DNA from: Comamonadaceae bacterium CG_4_9_14_3_um_filter_60_33
GTDB taxonomy: Bacteria > Pseudomonadota > Gammaproteobacteria > Burkholderiales > Burkholderiaceae_C
Reading direction: 5' to 3'
Assembly (NCBI GenBank): GCA_002789915.1
Contig: PFUD01000137.1
Coordinates: forward strand, 1 to 32,179
Length of the DNA stretch: 32,179 bases
The notes under the pieces are model-generated. The model was given only the letters and a program-made list of their open reading frames with translations, did no database searches and was not told the DNA's origin. The position numbers and the translations under genes are program-made. How positions within the stretch are numbered: position 1 is the first letter of the stretch; each line of letters opens with the position of its first letter. Of this stretch, positions 8,524-20,283 are shown piece by piece.

Positions 8524-8976
8524 ATGCAAATCATTCTGCTCGACAAGGTGGTGAACCTTGGTAACTTGGGTGAAATCGTTCGTGTCAAGGACGGTTACGC
8601 TCGCAATTTCCTGATTCCGTCTGGCCGCGCCCGTCGTGCCACGGCGTCTGCCAAGCTGGAGTTTGAAGCACGCCGTGCTGATCTCGAAAAGTCGGCTGCA
8701 GCCAAATTGGCCGAATGCCAGGCGATTGGTGAGAAGCTTGCCGGTCATATCTGCAAACTGACGCAAAAGGCCGGCGTGGATGGCCGCTTGTTCGGTTCGG
8801 TGACCAACGCCGACATCGCAGAAGAACTGACCAAGTCAGGTTTTGCTGTGACAAAGGCGCAGGTGCGCATGCCCAATGGCCCGATCAAGACGGTCAGCGA
8901 CAGCACCGTCAGCGTGGCACTGCACACCGATGTGGCGGTGGAGATCAACGTTTCGGTTTACGGCGAAACTGCCTGA
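8524..8976 (+). CDS. rplI: 50S ribosomal protein L9
   Basis: A 150-residue large-subunit protein with the family's two-domain form. The N-terminal 23S-binding domain begins [17 protein letters not shown] and contains [17 protein letters not shown] long Ala/Glu/Lys-rich helix spans about residues 42-75. The C-terminal domain carries [22 protein letters not shown] precedes the ATG by seven bases. It is the last gene of the ribosomal operon and is followed at once by a strong terminator. Confidence 0.98.
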   Translation: MQIILLDKVVNLGNLGEIVRVKDGYARNFLIPSGRARRATASAKLEFEARRADLEKSAAAKLAECQAIGEKLAGHICKLTQKAGVDGRLFGSVTNADIAEELTKSGFAVTKAQVRMPNGPIKTVSDSTVSVALHTDVAVEINVSVYGETA

Positions 8977-8990
8977 TACCGCTTCAATCA

Positions 8991-9027
8991 AAAAAACCGC
9001 CAGTGTTCGCGCACTGGCGGTTTTTTT
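8991..9027. terminator. Bidirectional rho-independent terminator between rplI and the TauE/SafE gene
   Basis: The perfect stem AAAAAACCGCCAGTG / CACTGGCGGTTTTTT encloses a six-base loop, TTCGCG. A T-run follows on the plus strand and another on the minus strand. It sits between two convergent genes, 14 bases after rplI and 29 bases beyond the end of the minus-strand exporter gene, so it can serve both. Confidence 0.92.
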
Positions 9028-9056
9028 ATCGAATTTTTTGAATTGGTGGTGTTTCG

Positions 9057-9875
9057 CTAGGAAGCCAGCAGGCCTTTGTAAAGCATGTACGCTGCCAGCA
9101 CATACAAGATGCTGGCAAACACGCGTTTGAGACGTTTGACTGGCAGTTTGTGCGCCGCTTTGGCACCCAGTGGCGCAGTGAGCACGCTGCAACTGGCAAT
9201 CACAGCCAAGCCCGGCAGCCAGATGTAGCCAAGAGAGTAGGGCGGCAGATTGGCCAGATTGAAACCACTCACAATATAGCCCGCTGTATTGGCCAGGGCG
9301 ATGGGAAAGCCGAGCGCGGCAGACGTTGCAACCGCGCTGTGAATGGCCACATTTACCCATGTCATGAACGGCACACTGATAAACCCACCGCCTGCGCCCA
9401 CCAAACCAGACATGAAGCCAATCACCGAGCCTGCGGCGAGCAAACCTGCCGTGCCCGGAATTTGACGGCTTGGCGGCGGTTTTTTGTCCAGAAACATCTG
9501 GGTGGCAGAAAAGCCGACAAACAGCGCAAAAAATATCGCCAGCGAAGAACCTTTAAGCAGGGCAAAAACACCCATGCTGGCCACCATGCCACCCAAAATA
9601 ATGCCCGGCGCCAGTTTTTTGACCAGGTCCCAGCGCACAGCGCCCCGTTTGTGATGTGCCCGAACACTGGAAATGGAAGTAAAAACAATGGTGGCCATCG
9701 ACGTGGCAATCGCCATCTTGACGGTGAGTTCGGGTGCCACGCCACGATGGGTCAGAATGACGGTCATGAACGGCACCATGATCATGCCGCCACCAATGCC
9801 CAAAAGCCCTGCCAGAAAACCAGTGCATAGGCCAAGCGCAATCAGCTCAACGATCAAAAGCGGTTCAAAGTGCAT
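9057..9875 (-). CDS. TauE/SafE family sulfite/anion exporter
   Basis: A 272-residue inner-membrane protein with about eight hydrophobic segments arranged in two similar halves. Each half opens with the family's glycine-rich motif: GFLAGLLGIGGGMIMVP near residues 19-35 and GFMSGLVGAGGGFISVP near residues 153-169. Family members export sulfite, sulfoacetate or other organosulfur anions, but many are unassigned. No sulfur genes lie nearby, so the substrate cannot be given. It is a single-gene unit convergent with rplI; upstream is a 247-base gap that contains an 18-base palindrome. Confidence 0.9.
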   Translation of the reverse strand: MHFEPLLIVELIALGLCTGFLAGLLGIGGGMIMVPFMTVILTHRGVAPELTVKMAIATSMATIVFTSISSVRAHHKRGAVRWDLVKKLAPGIILGGMVASMGVFALLKGSSLAIFFALFVGFSATQMFLDKKPPPSRQIPGTAGLLAAGSVIGFMSGLVGAGGGFISVPFMTWVNVAIHSAVATSAALGFPIALANTAGYIVSGFNLANLPPYSLGYIWLPGLAVIASCSVLTAPLGAKAAHKLPVKRLKRVFASILYVLAAYMLYKGLLAS

Positions 9876-9922
9876 TAGGGAAGAAGTAAGTAGGATGCCT
9901 GCGCATGTTGCCGGATTCTCAT

Positions 9923-9940
9923 CCTGAACCTGGGTTCAGG
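9923..9940. promoter_or_regulatory. 18-base perfect palindrome, candidate operator
   Basis: CCTGAACC-TG-GGTTCAGG has eight-base arms around two bases. It lies 48 bases upstream of the start of the minus-strand TauE/SafE gene, a position typical of an operator. No regulator gene is adjacent and I do not recognise the motif, so its protein is unknown. It has no T-run and does not look like a terminator. Confidence 0.4.
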
Positions 9941-10122
9941 TGGGCGAGGTCAGTCGGTGTCTTGGGTTCATCTAACGCGAGATGATCACGCTGACAGGAC
10001 AATGTTCCAAGCCCTGGCTCTTTGAGCATTGGTTCTAGGAAATATAAAACCCGGCAAGCACGGCAGGCAAAATGATTGTAGTGTCGCCAGCGCTGGCTAC
10101 GGCGAAAATTTTCTAAACCTGG

Positions 10123-10401
10123 TTAATTTTTGGCAATTTGAACGTAAATCTCGTTGACTTTGATCATGCCCAACTCCATGCGGGCTTTTTCCTCGATCAT
10201 CTCCAAACCTTCTTTCAAATCCTTCACTTCTGCGGCAAGTTGTAGGTTGGCGTGTTCGGCCTGCTGGTTGCTCTGGAATTGCGCCTTGAGTTGCTTTTGC
10301 AACTGGGCCACGTTAGCGATGCTGCCGCGCCCGAACCACAATTGCCCGTGAATCATCACGAGCAGTGCAATCAGGGCGAACATCACCGAGCGTGAGCCCA
10401 T
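10123..10401 (-). CDS. ftsB: Cell division protein FtsB
   Basis: A 92-residue bitopic divisome protein. A single membrane segment (about residues 5-20) is followed by a periplasmic coiled coil (about 27-75) with heptad spacing and by the family's closing region near KARMELGMIKVNEIYV. FtsB works with FtsL and FtsQ to activate septal wall synthesis. It starts eight bases after the enolase stop, the normal eno-ftsB pairing of proteobacteria. That settles its identity despite the weak sequence conservation of this family. Confidence 0.93.
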   Translation of the reverse strand: MGSRSVMFALIALLVMIHGQLWFGRGSIANVAQLQKQLKAQFQSNQQAEHANLQLAAEVKDLKEGLEMIEEKARMELGMIKVNEIYVQIAKN

Positions 10402-10409
10402 GGCTGAAT

Positions 10410-11705
<1,296 letters not shown>

Positions 11706-11748
11706 TTAAAAAGTTGAAATAGGGCAAGCCCAAACCCAAGCTCTATGC

Positions 11749-12605
11749 TCAGGCAGCAAAGTGATTTTCCAGGAAGCTGTGCCGCTTGGTCACCTGATCC
11801 AGCGCCAACAGGGTTTCCAGCAAGGCTTTCATGTGTTTCAGGGGTACCGCGTTGGGGCCGTCGCTCATGGCTTTGGCCGGATCAGGGTGCGTTTCCATGA
11901 ACAGGCCCGCCACGCCCACTGCCACCGCCGCGCGCGCCAGCACCGGCACCATCTCGCGCTGGCCGCCGCTGCTGGTGCCCTGGCCGCCAGGCAATTGCAC
12001 CGAGTGCGTGGCATCGAACACCACGGGGGCGCCGGTGTCGCGCATGATCGCCAGCGAGCGCATGTCGCTCACCAAGTTGTTGTAACCAAAGCTGACACCG
12101 CGTTCGCAAGCCATAAAGTTGTCCTCGGACAGGCCTTGTTCACGGGCCGCAGCGCGCGCCTTGTCGATCACATTCTTCATGTCGCCAGGCGCCAGGAACT
12201 GCCCTTTTTTGATATTCACCGGTTTGCCCGATTGCGCTACGGCCCGAATGAAATCGGTCTGGCGACACAGGAAAGCGGGGGTTTGCAGCACGTCCACCAC
12301 TGCGGCTACTTGTGCAATCTGGTTTTCCGAGTGAATGTCGGTGAGTATGGGTAAGCCCAGTTCGCGTTTGACCTTGGCCAGAATCTCCAGCCCTTTGTCG
12401 AGGCCGGGGCCGCGAAAAGTGCTGCCGCTTGAGCGATTGGCCTTGTCAAAGCTGCTCTTGAAAATAAACGGAATACCCAGGCTTGCGGTGATTTCCTTCA
12501 AGGTGCCCGCGGTGTCCATCTGCAATTGCTCGGACTCGATGACGCAGGGGCCGGCAATCAGAAAAAAGGGCTGCGTCAGACCCACCTCAAAACCGCACAG
12601 CTTCA

Positions 12606-12606
<1 letters not shown>
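11749..12606 (-). CDS. kdsA: 3-deoxy-8-phosphooctulonate synthase, metal-dependent type
   Basis: A 285-residue enzyme condensing PEP with arabinose 5-phosphate to give Kdo 8-phosphate for lipopolysaccharide inner core. The N-terminal [12 protein letters not shown] segment has Cys where the E. coli (metal-independent) enzyme has Asn, which is the mark of the metal-dependent class. Other signatures are the [12 protein letters not shown] loop and the [11 protein letters not shown] motif near the C-terminus. I chose the ATG at 12606 (MKLCGFEVG), which shares one base with the pyrG stop (TGATG). The longer frame to 12693 would overlap pyrG by 29 codons without family similarity. Translation is probably coupled to pyrG. 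Confidence 0.97.
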
Positions 12607-15587
<2,981 letters not shown>

Positions 15588-15591
<4 letters not shown>

Positions 15592-16037
15592 TGAACATTG
15601 ATGTCAAAGTGATCGATCCGCGCATGGCGGACCAGTTGCCCGCCTATGCCACGCCCGGCAGTGCCGGTCTGGACCTGCGCGCCTGTCTGGATGCGCCCCT
15701 GACGCTGGTTGCCAATGCCTGGCAACTGGTGCCCACCGGCATCGCGATCTATTTGCAGGACCCCGGTTTTGCTGCCATGATCCTGCCGCGCTCCGGCCTT
15801 GGGCACAAGCACGGCATCGTGCTGGGCAATCTGGTGGGTCTGATTGACAGCGACTATCAGGGGCAATTGATGGTCAGCGCCTGGAACCGTAGCAATGTGG
15901 TCTTTACCATCGAGCCAATGGAGCGTATCGCCCAGTTAGTGATTGTCCCGGTGGTGCAGGCGCAGTTCAATGTGGTGACCGAGTTCCCGGCCAGTGTGCG
16001 CGGCGAAGGTGGCTACGGTTCAACTGGCAAAGCCTGA
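15588..16037 (+). CDS. dut: Deoxyuridine 5'-triphosphate nucleotidohydrolase
   Basis: A 149-residue trimeric dUTPase that hydrolyses dUTP to dUMP and keeps uracil out of DNA. The five family motifs are visible in order: [46 protein letters not shown] and the C-terminal glycine-rich GEGGYGSTG arm that closes over the active site. Length is normal. The start overlaps coaBC by four bases, so translation is probably coupled. The end is 32 bases from the convergent FKBP gene with no clear terminator between. Confidence 0.98.
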
Positions 16038-16069
16038 TCTTTGACGCAAACAGCAAATGACAAAACTGC

Positions 16070-16603
16070 CTAGTGCAGCAAGTCACTCCCTGGGGCCAGT
16101 CCGTGCAGCGGCGTGACCTTGAAAAAACCGGTGCCTGCGCTGCCGCAGCCGATTTCTTCTTCGGTGGCTTCGCGCACACCGCGCACCTGTAGCGTCAGGT
16201 GCAGTGCAATACCAGCGAGCGGATGGTTGCCGTCCAACACCACATGCTCTGGGTAAATATCGGTCACGGTGTAGAGCACGTCTTGCGGCATGTCTGGGTT
16301 GCAGCCAGCGGGCAGGGCGGTGCCCTCGAACGTCATGCCTTCTTCGAGCTCCGGCGGGAAGCGCTCGCGCGGCTCCAGAAAAATCAGTTGGTCGTTGAAC
16401 TCGCCAAAGCCCTGCTCGGGCTCGATATTCAGGTTCAGGGTGGCGCCGACGGCATGGCCTTGCAGCGCGGTCTCGATGACTTCGAACAAGTCACTGCCTC
16501 CCACCAAAAACTCTACCGGCTCTTCGAGCACGTCCAATTCCTCACCCAAAGAGTCTTTGAGTGTCCAAGATAAAGCGACGACGCATTGTTGTGTGATTTC
16601 CAT
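16070..16603 (-). CDS. FKBP-type peptidyl-prolyl isomerase, SlyD-like
   Basis: A 177-residue protein with the split FKBP fold of SlyD/SlpA. The N-terminal strand (CVVALSWTLKDSLGEELD) is followed by GSDLFEVIETALQGHAVGA, then by the insert-in-flap chaperone segment containing PEQGFGEFNDQLI. The C-terminal part is VLDGNHPLAGIALHLTLQVRGVREATEEE. The NHPLAG motif is diagnostic. The metal-binding His/Cys-rich tail of E. coli SlyD is absent; the tail here is short and Gly/Leu-rich. I chose the ATG at 16603. The longer open frame would run into the divergent neighbour's upstream region. Its start is only 39 bases from the start of the ribosomal oxygenase gene, so the two promoters must overlap. Confidence 0.9.
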   Translation of the reverse strand: MEITQQCVVALSWTLKDSLGEELDVLEEPVEFLVGGSDLFEVIETALQGHAVGATLNLNIEPEQGFGEFNDQLIFLEPRERFPPELEEGMTFEGTALPAGCNPDMPQDVLYTVTDIYPEHVVLDGNHPLAGIALHLTLQVRGVREATEEEIGCGSAGTGFFKVTPLHGLAPGSDLLH

Positions 16604-16642
16604 ACGAGAATTGTCGCAGACAAAAACCGCAACGGAGAACCC

Positions 16643-17791
16643 ATGGATGTTACCCAAGCGCTGCCTTTATTAGGCGGCATCAGCCCCCAAGTGTTCATGA
16701 AACGCTACTGGCAAAAGAAACCTCTGCTGGTCAGGCAGGCCGTGCCTGGCTTCAAGCCTCTGCTGGACCGCGCGCAACTGTTCGATCTGGCGGCCAATGA
16801 AGACGCCCAGACCCGCATGGTGATTCAGGTGCCAGGCAGCCAGCCGGGCTGGCGCTTCAAACACGGACCGTTCCAGCGCCGCGCCTTGCCGCCCCTGAAA
16901 CAGCCGGGCTGGACCATTCTGGTGCAGGGCGTCGATTTGCACCACGACCGCGTGCATGATTTGATGAACCAGTTTCGCTTTGTGCCGGATGCCCGTTTGG
17001 ATGACCTGATGATCAGTTTTGCCACCGATGGCGGTGGTGTCGGGCCGCATTACGATAGTTATGACGTGTTTTTGTTACAGGCGCAGGGGCAACGACGCTG
17101 GCGCATTGGCCGCCAGAAAGACCTGAACCTGCAACCTGATGTGCCGTTGAAAATTCTGGCCAACTTCGAGCCTGAGGCGGAGTATGTGCTGGAGCCCGGC
17201 GACCTGCTGTATTTGCCGCCGCGTTACGCGCACGACGGCATTGCGGTGGGCGAATGCATGACCTACTCCGTGGGTTTTCGCATTCCCAACCGGGCCGAGC
17301 TGGCGCGTGAACTCTTGCAGCGCCTGGCCGAAGAAGCTGAAGACGAGGTCGGCGTAAGTTTGTACCGCGATCCCGATCAGCCTGCGGTCGATCAACCCGC
17401 CGAAATCCCCCCACGGATGCTGGAATTCGCCCAGAACGCGCTGCAAGATGCTCTGCAAGACAGCCGCGCCCTGGCACGGGGCTTGGGCGAGTACCTGACC
17501 GAGCCCAAACCCAATGTCTGGTTTGAAGCGCGGTCGGTGCCTGCTTCAGATGGCCAAACCCTGAAAACCTGCGGCATCCAACTGGACCGACGCACCCGCA
17601 TGATGTTCGATGTGCACCATGTTTTCATCAATGGCGAGAGCTTCAGCGCCTCGGGTCGGGATGCAACCTTGATGCGGGCTTTGGCCAATGACCGCGTGTT
17701 GTCGGGCAGGGACGTGGCCAAACTCAGCACACAAGCCCTCGAGTTGCTCACCTCATGGTGTGCTGCCGGATGGCTGGAGGCGAAAGCGTGA
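16643..17791 (+). CDS. Cupin (JmjC-like) ribosomal oxygenase, RoxA/YcfD-type
   Basis: A 382-residue Fe(II)/2-oxoglutarate-dependent oxygenase. The metal-binding His-x-Asp is in GVGPHYDSYDVFLLQAQGQ near residue 138, and the distal His is in LYLPPRYAHDGIA near residue 197. The N-terminal FMKRYWQKKPLLVRQA is typical of this group. A C-terminal winged-helix-like region follows the cupin core. E. coli YcfD/RoxA hydroxylates an arginine of ribosomal protein L16; the same target is likely here but inferred. I chose the ATG at 16643, with GGAG seven bases upstream. The longer frame begins inside the divergent FKBP gene. Confidence 0.9.
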   Translation: MDVTQALPLLGGISPQVFMKRYWQKKPLLVRQAVPGFKPLLDRAQLFDLAANEDAQTRMVIQVPGSQPGWRFKHGPFQRRALPPLKQPGWTILVQGVDLHHDRVHDLMNQFRFVPDARLDDLMISFATDGGGVGPHYDSYDVFLLQAQGQRRWRIGRQKDLNLQPDVPLKILANFEPEAEYVLEPGDLLYLPPRYAHDGIAVGECMTYSVGFRIPNRAELARELLQRLAEEAEDEVGVSLYRDPDQPAVDQPAEIPPRMLEFAQNALQDALQDSRALARGLGEYLTEPKPNVWFEARSVPASDGQTLKTCGIQLDRRTRMMFDVHHVFINGESFSASGRDATLMRALANDRVLSGRDVAKLSTQALELLTSWCAAGWLEAKA

Positions 17792-17878
17792 GGCGATGAA
17801 GTGATTCATTGGAATTGATAGATTGTGGCAAACCTATTTTGAGTTTTTAGTCAAGCGTAAAAACCCTAGGATGATCCC

Positions 17879-17884
17879 TATAAT
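17879..17884 (+). promoter_or_regulatory. -10 box of the lipoprotein gene
   Basis: A perfect TATAAT lies about 95 bases before the lipoprotein ATG. The sequence where a -35 box is expected (about 17856-17861) is poor, so the call rests on the -10 hexamer and its position in the only gap upstream of this gene. It would give a 5' leader of roughly 90 bases. Confidence 0.4.
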
Positions 17885-17978
17885 TCCGTCTCGGGTTGAT
17901 GCATTACATGCTGTGTCGGCTTGGTTTTGTGGGTCTCCACAAAGTGAATTCAAGAATTATTTTTATCAGGTACTACAA

Positions 17979-18251
17979 ATGAATAAATCGCTCGTTCTGA
18001 TCGCTGTGATCGCTGCTGCTGCTCTCGTTGCTTGCGGCAAAAAAGAAGAAGCACCGGCTCCGGTCGTCGCACCGGCTCCCGTGGAAGCACCCGCTGCTGC
18101 TGCTGCCGTGGTTGATGCTGCCGCATCCGCTGCTGAAGCCGCCACCGTGGCTGCCGACGCTGTTGCCGCTTCCGCCAGCGCTGCCGCCGAAGCCGCCGAC
18201 AAGGCTGTTGACGCTGCTGCTGAGGCTGCCAAGGCTGCTGCCTCCAACTAA
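17979..18251 (+). CDS. Alanine-rich small lipoprotein
   Basis: A 90-residue predicted lipoprotein. The signal peptide MNKSLVLIAVIAAAALVAC ends in the lipobox LVAC with the lipidated Cys at 19, followed by GKKEE. A Pro/Ala linker (about 24-38) leads into an almost pure Ala helix with periodic Asp, Glu, Lys and Ser, ending at Asn 90. The composition is driven by GCT/GCC/GCN repeats, which also create long meaningless frames on both strands. I chose the ATG at 17979; the frame extends to 17823 but only this start gives a signal peptide. Function is unknown. The helix could lie along or cross the periplasm as Lpp does, but that is speculation. A good terminator follows. Confidence 0.82.
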   Translation: MNKSLVLIAVIAAAALVACGKKEEAPAPVVAPAPVEAPAAAAAVVDAAASAAEAATVAADAVAASASAAAEAADKAVDAAAEAAKAAASN

Positions 18252-18270
18252 TCAGTCTTTTGCTGATATG

Positions 18271-18297
18271 AAAAGCCACCTCCGGGTGGCTTTTTTA
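18271..18297 (+). terminator. Rho-independent terminator of the lipoprotein gene
   Basis: AAAAGCCACC and GGTGGCTTTT pair perfectly around the loop TCCG, followed by further T. The hairpin begins 20 bases after the lipoprotein stop. Confidence 0.93.
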
Positions 18298-18597
18298 GTG
18301 CGCTCAGCATGGGCGCACTCCTGGAGGTGCAATTCCTCCCGCAAGCTGACCACAGTGAGGTGATCCCCAGCTCATGCAGGGGAGTTACCGGCCCAGCCCG
18401 GTACGCCGGGCACTGATCCCCAAACCCGATGGGGGCCAGCAGCGTATCAGGCAAATGACGCGCCGCTCGGGTGGGCGCAGCATAGTGCAGCCGATAGTGG
18501 CTTCCCCTTATACCGATTGGGGTTTTGCTTGGCCCCTAAAGCAACTCAGTGCGACTGCGTAGCAACGACCGTCAGCCGCTGTTGTTCGCTCCCAAGC
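18298..18597. other. Gene-poor, hairpin-rich stretch holding a group II intron relic
   Basis: About 300 bases between the lipoprotein terminator and the end of the antiporter operon. They contain many short inverted repeats: AGTGCGC/GCGCACT (18297-18319), GGAGG/CCTCC around TGCAATT (18323-18339), GCCCGG-TACG-CCGGGC (18396-18411), CCCC/GGGG pairs at about 18421-18435 and CCCC/GGGG at about 18504-18522. Part of it is a decayed reverse transcriptase fragment (18359-18440). No intact gene is present. Confidence 0.6.
18359..18440 (+). pseudogene. Fragment of a group II intron reverse transcriptase/maturase
   Basis: The translation from about 18362 reads QLMQGSYRPSPVRRALIP followed by KPDGGQ. This matches the strongly conserved start of the reverse transcriptase domain of group II intron-encoded proteins, whose usual form is GxYRPxPVRRVxIPKPxGGxRPLGIP. 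A stop lies just upstream at 18356-18358. Similarity is lost after GGQ, where RPLGIP should follow. Only about 26 codons survive, so this is a relic. The hairpin GGAGGTGCAATTCCTCC just upstream may be a leftover of intron RNA (inference). Confidence 0.6.
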
Positions 18598-20283
18598 TCA
18601 AAGGTAATAGAGAACCAGAAAACCCAGCAGCAGCACCAACACCCACAAAGCCATGCTTCGGGTGGACCAGGTTCGCGCAAAGCGGCCATCCTGTCGATGC
18701 TGGTAAAGCACCAATGACATGGACTCCATGATCAGCACGTAGGCAGCATGCAGCAGCATGTTCCACGCTTTGGCCAGTGGCATGCCCACGTTGCGCAACA
18801 GCGCAGGCAACAAAGTGCGCCATATCCAATCCGTGTCAAGGGTGATGGTCAAGGTGCGTTTCAGGTAGGGCAGCAGCACAAAAAACGCCAGGCCGGAGAA
18901 CAGCAGCAACTGCAACTGCGACACCACGTGGGCACCGGTATAAGGTACGAAGTTCACGGTGTATGGCAGTAAGGCATACAGCGGCTCTGGCCAGATGCCC
19001 AGCGCGATGCACAAGAACGAGAAGGCAACCATGGCCCATTGCATGCTGGCGGGCGGTTCGGCCGGGCGCAGCCCCGAATCTTTCTGGAAAAACACAAACC
19101 ACGGGAACTTGATGCCGGCGTGCAGAAAGACACCTGCAGAGGCGGCAGTTAGCAGCAGCCAAACCCATAGAAAATGGCCGTCAAGCGCCGCTTGCGACAC
19201 CATGGATTTTGAGATAAAACCGGAGGTGAGCGGAAACGCTGAAATGGCCAGTGCGCCGATGGTGCCGCACGCCGCCGTCAAAGGCATGGTGTGGAACAGG
19301 CCACCGAGCTCCGAGCACTTGCGTTTGCCCGTCATGAGGACCACCGAACCCGCCGACATCAGCAGCAGGGCCTTGTAGATGATGTGCGCAAAGGCATGCG
19401 CCGCCGCGCCGTTGAGGGCCATCTCGGTGCCGATGCCGATGCCGGCAATCATGAAGCCGACCTGGTTGATGATGGAATAGGCCAGGATGCGACGTAAATC
19501 ATTTTCCAGCAGCGCGTAGATGATGCCGTAGAACACCATAAACAGCCCCACCCAGATCAGGAACTCGGTGCCCGGAAAACCGCGAATCAGCACATATACC
19601 GCTGTCTTGGTCGTGAAGGCCGACAAAAACACGGTGCCGCTCCAGGATGCTTCAGGGTAGGCATCGGCCAGCCAGGCCGACAGCGGCGGGGCACCGGCGT
19701 TAACCAAAAAACCAATCAAAATCAGCCAGTTGGCGGGCGAATCCAGCACCATTCGGCCAAAGCTAACGTCGCCCGTGGCGACGATGTGACCAGTCACGCC
19801 GGCGAACAGCACCACACCACCCATCAAATGGATCATCAAGTAACGCTTGGCCGCGCGGTAAGAGGCATCCGTGCCCTGGCTCCAGAGCACCAGGGTCGAG
19901 CCGACTGCCATCAGCTCCCAAAAAACGAACACCGTGACCAAATCGCCGGCCAACGCCACGCCAATGGCCGAGCCAGCGTAGACAAAAGCGGCAGGCACCT
20001 CGACGCGGCTTTTTTGCGTCATCGCAAACAAGCCACCGCCTGCGGCCATCAACGAAAAGATAGTTGCAAACAGCCGGGAGAGCTTGTCCCCCTGCAGCGG
20101 CGCGAGCGTGTAGTCCAGAAAGCGCAGTTGCCAGGCCGGGCCATCAGGCACTTGCCACACCAGTGCCAGCACCAGCAAGGGCAAAGCCACGATCGCCGCA
20201 GAGCGCAGCGCGCCGCGCAGAAAGGGCAGTAGCAGGGCGCCCAGGATGAGCACCAGACCGGGATGAATCAAGCCTTCAGTCAT
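18598..20283 (-). CDS. Third antiporter-like D subunit (D3) of the Mrp/Mbh-like complex
   Basis: A 561-residue NuoL/M/N-family membrane protein with about 14 helices plus a C-terminal extension with further hydrophobic segments. By eye, the proton-path residues are Glu123 in TM5 (FVFWELMAVGS), Lys226 (TTKTAVYVL), Lys304 (IIYKALLLM) and Lys359 (SGFISKS). At the TM7 lysine position of the other two D subunits it has Asn195 (GFLVNAGAPPL). I chose the ATG at 20283, which overlaps the small upstream gene by eight bases. The longer frame to 20340 lies inside that gene. It is the last gene of the operon. It probably forms one ion-translocating module of the complex. Confidence 0.88.
   Translation of the reverse strand: MTEGLIHPGLVLILGALLLPFLRGALRSAAIVALPLLVLALVWQVPDGPAWQLRFLDYTLAPLQGDKLSRLFATIFSLMAAGGGLFAMTQKSRVEVPAAFVYAGSAIGVALAGDLVTVFVFWELMAVGSTLVLWSQGTDASYRAAKRYLMIHLMGGVVLFAGVTGHIVATGDVSFGRMVLDSPANWLILIGFLVNAGAPPLSAWLADAYPEASWSGTVFLSAFTTKTAVYVLIRGFPGTEFLIWVGLFMVFYGIIYALLENDLRRILAYSIINQVGFMIAGIGIGTEMALNGAAAHAFAHIIYKALLLMSAGSVVLMTGKRKCSELGGLFHTMPLTAACGTIGALAISAFPLTSGFISKSMVSQAALDGHFLWVWLLLTAASAGVFLHAGIKFPWFVFFQKDSGLRPAEPPASMQWAMVAFSFLCIALGIWPEPLYALLPYTVNFVPYTGAHVVSQLQLLLFSGLAFFVLLPYLKRTLTITLDTDWIWRTLLPALLRNVGMPLAKAWNMLLHAAYVLIMESMSLVLYQHRQDGRFARTWSTRSMALWVLVLLLGFLVLYYL

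Noticed and set aside
10086..10097. Palindrome GCCAGCGCTGGC downstream of ftsB
   Set aside because: Perfect 12-base palindrome, but it lacks a T-run on either strand and such short G+C-rich palindromes occur by chance; not strong enough for a terminator or operator call.
18323..18350. T-arm-like hairpin GGAGG-TGCAATT-CCTCC followed by a CCA, suggesting a tRNA
   Set aside because: No matching acceptor strand, D-arm or anticodon arm lies upstream; the region there is the lipoprotein terminator.
18028..18363. Leu/Pro-rich frames in other phases across the lipoprotein gene
   Set aside because: They arise from GCT/GCC repeats read out of frame; only the frame starting at 17979 gives a signal peptide and lipobox.
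18320..18435. GGTGCAATTCC reminiscent of FMN or cobalamin riboswitches
   Set aside because: The following conserved blocks of both classes are missing, and no riboflavin or cobalamin gene lies downstream on that strand; the nearby reverse transcriptase fragment gives a better explanation.
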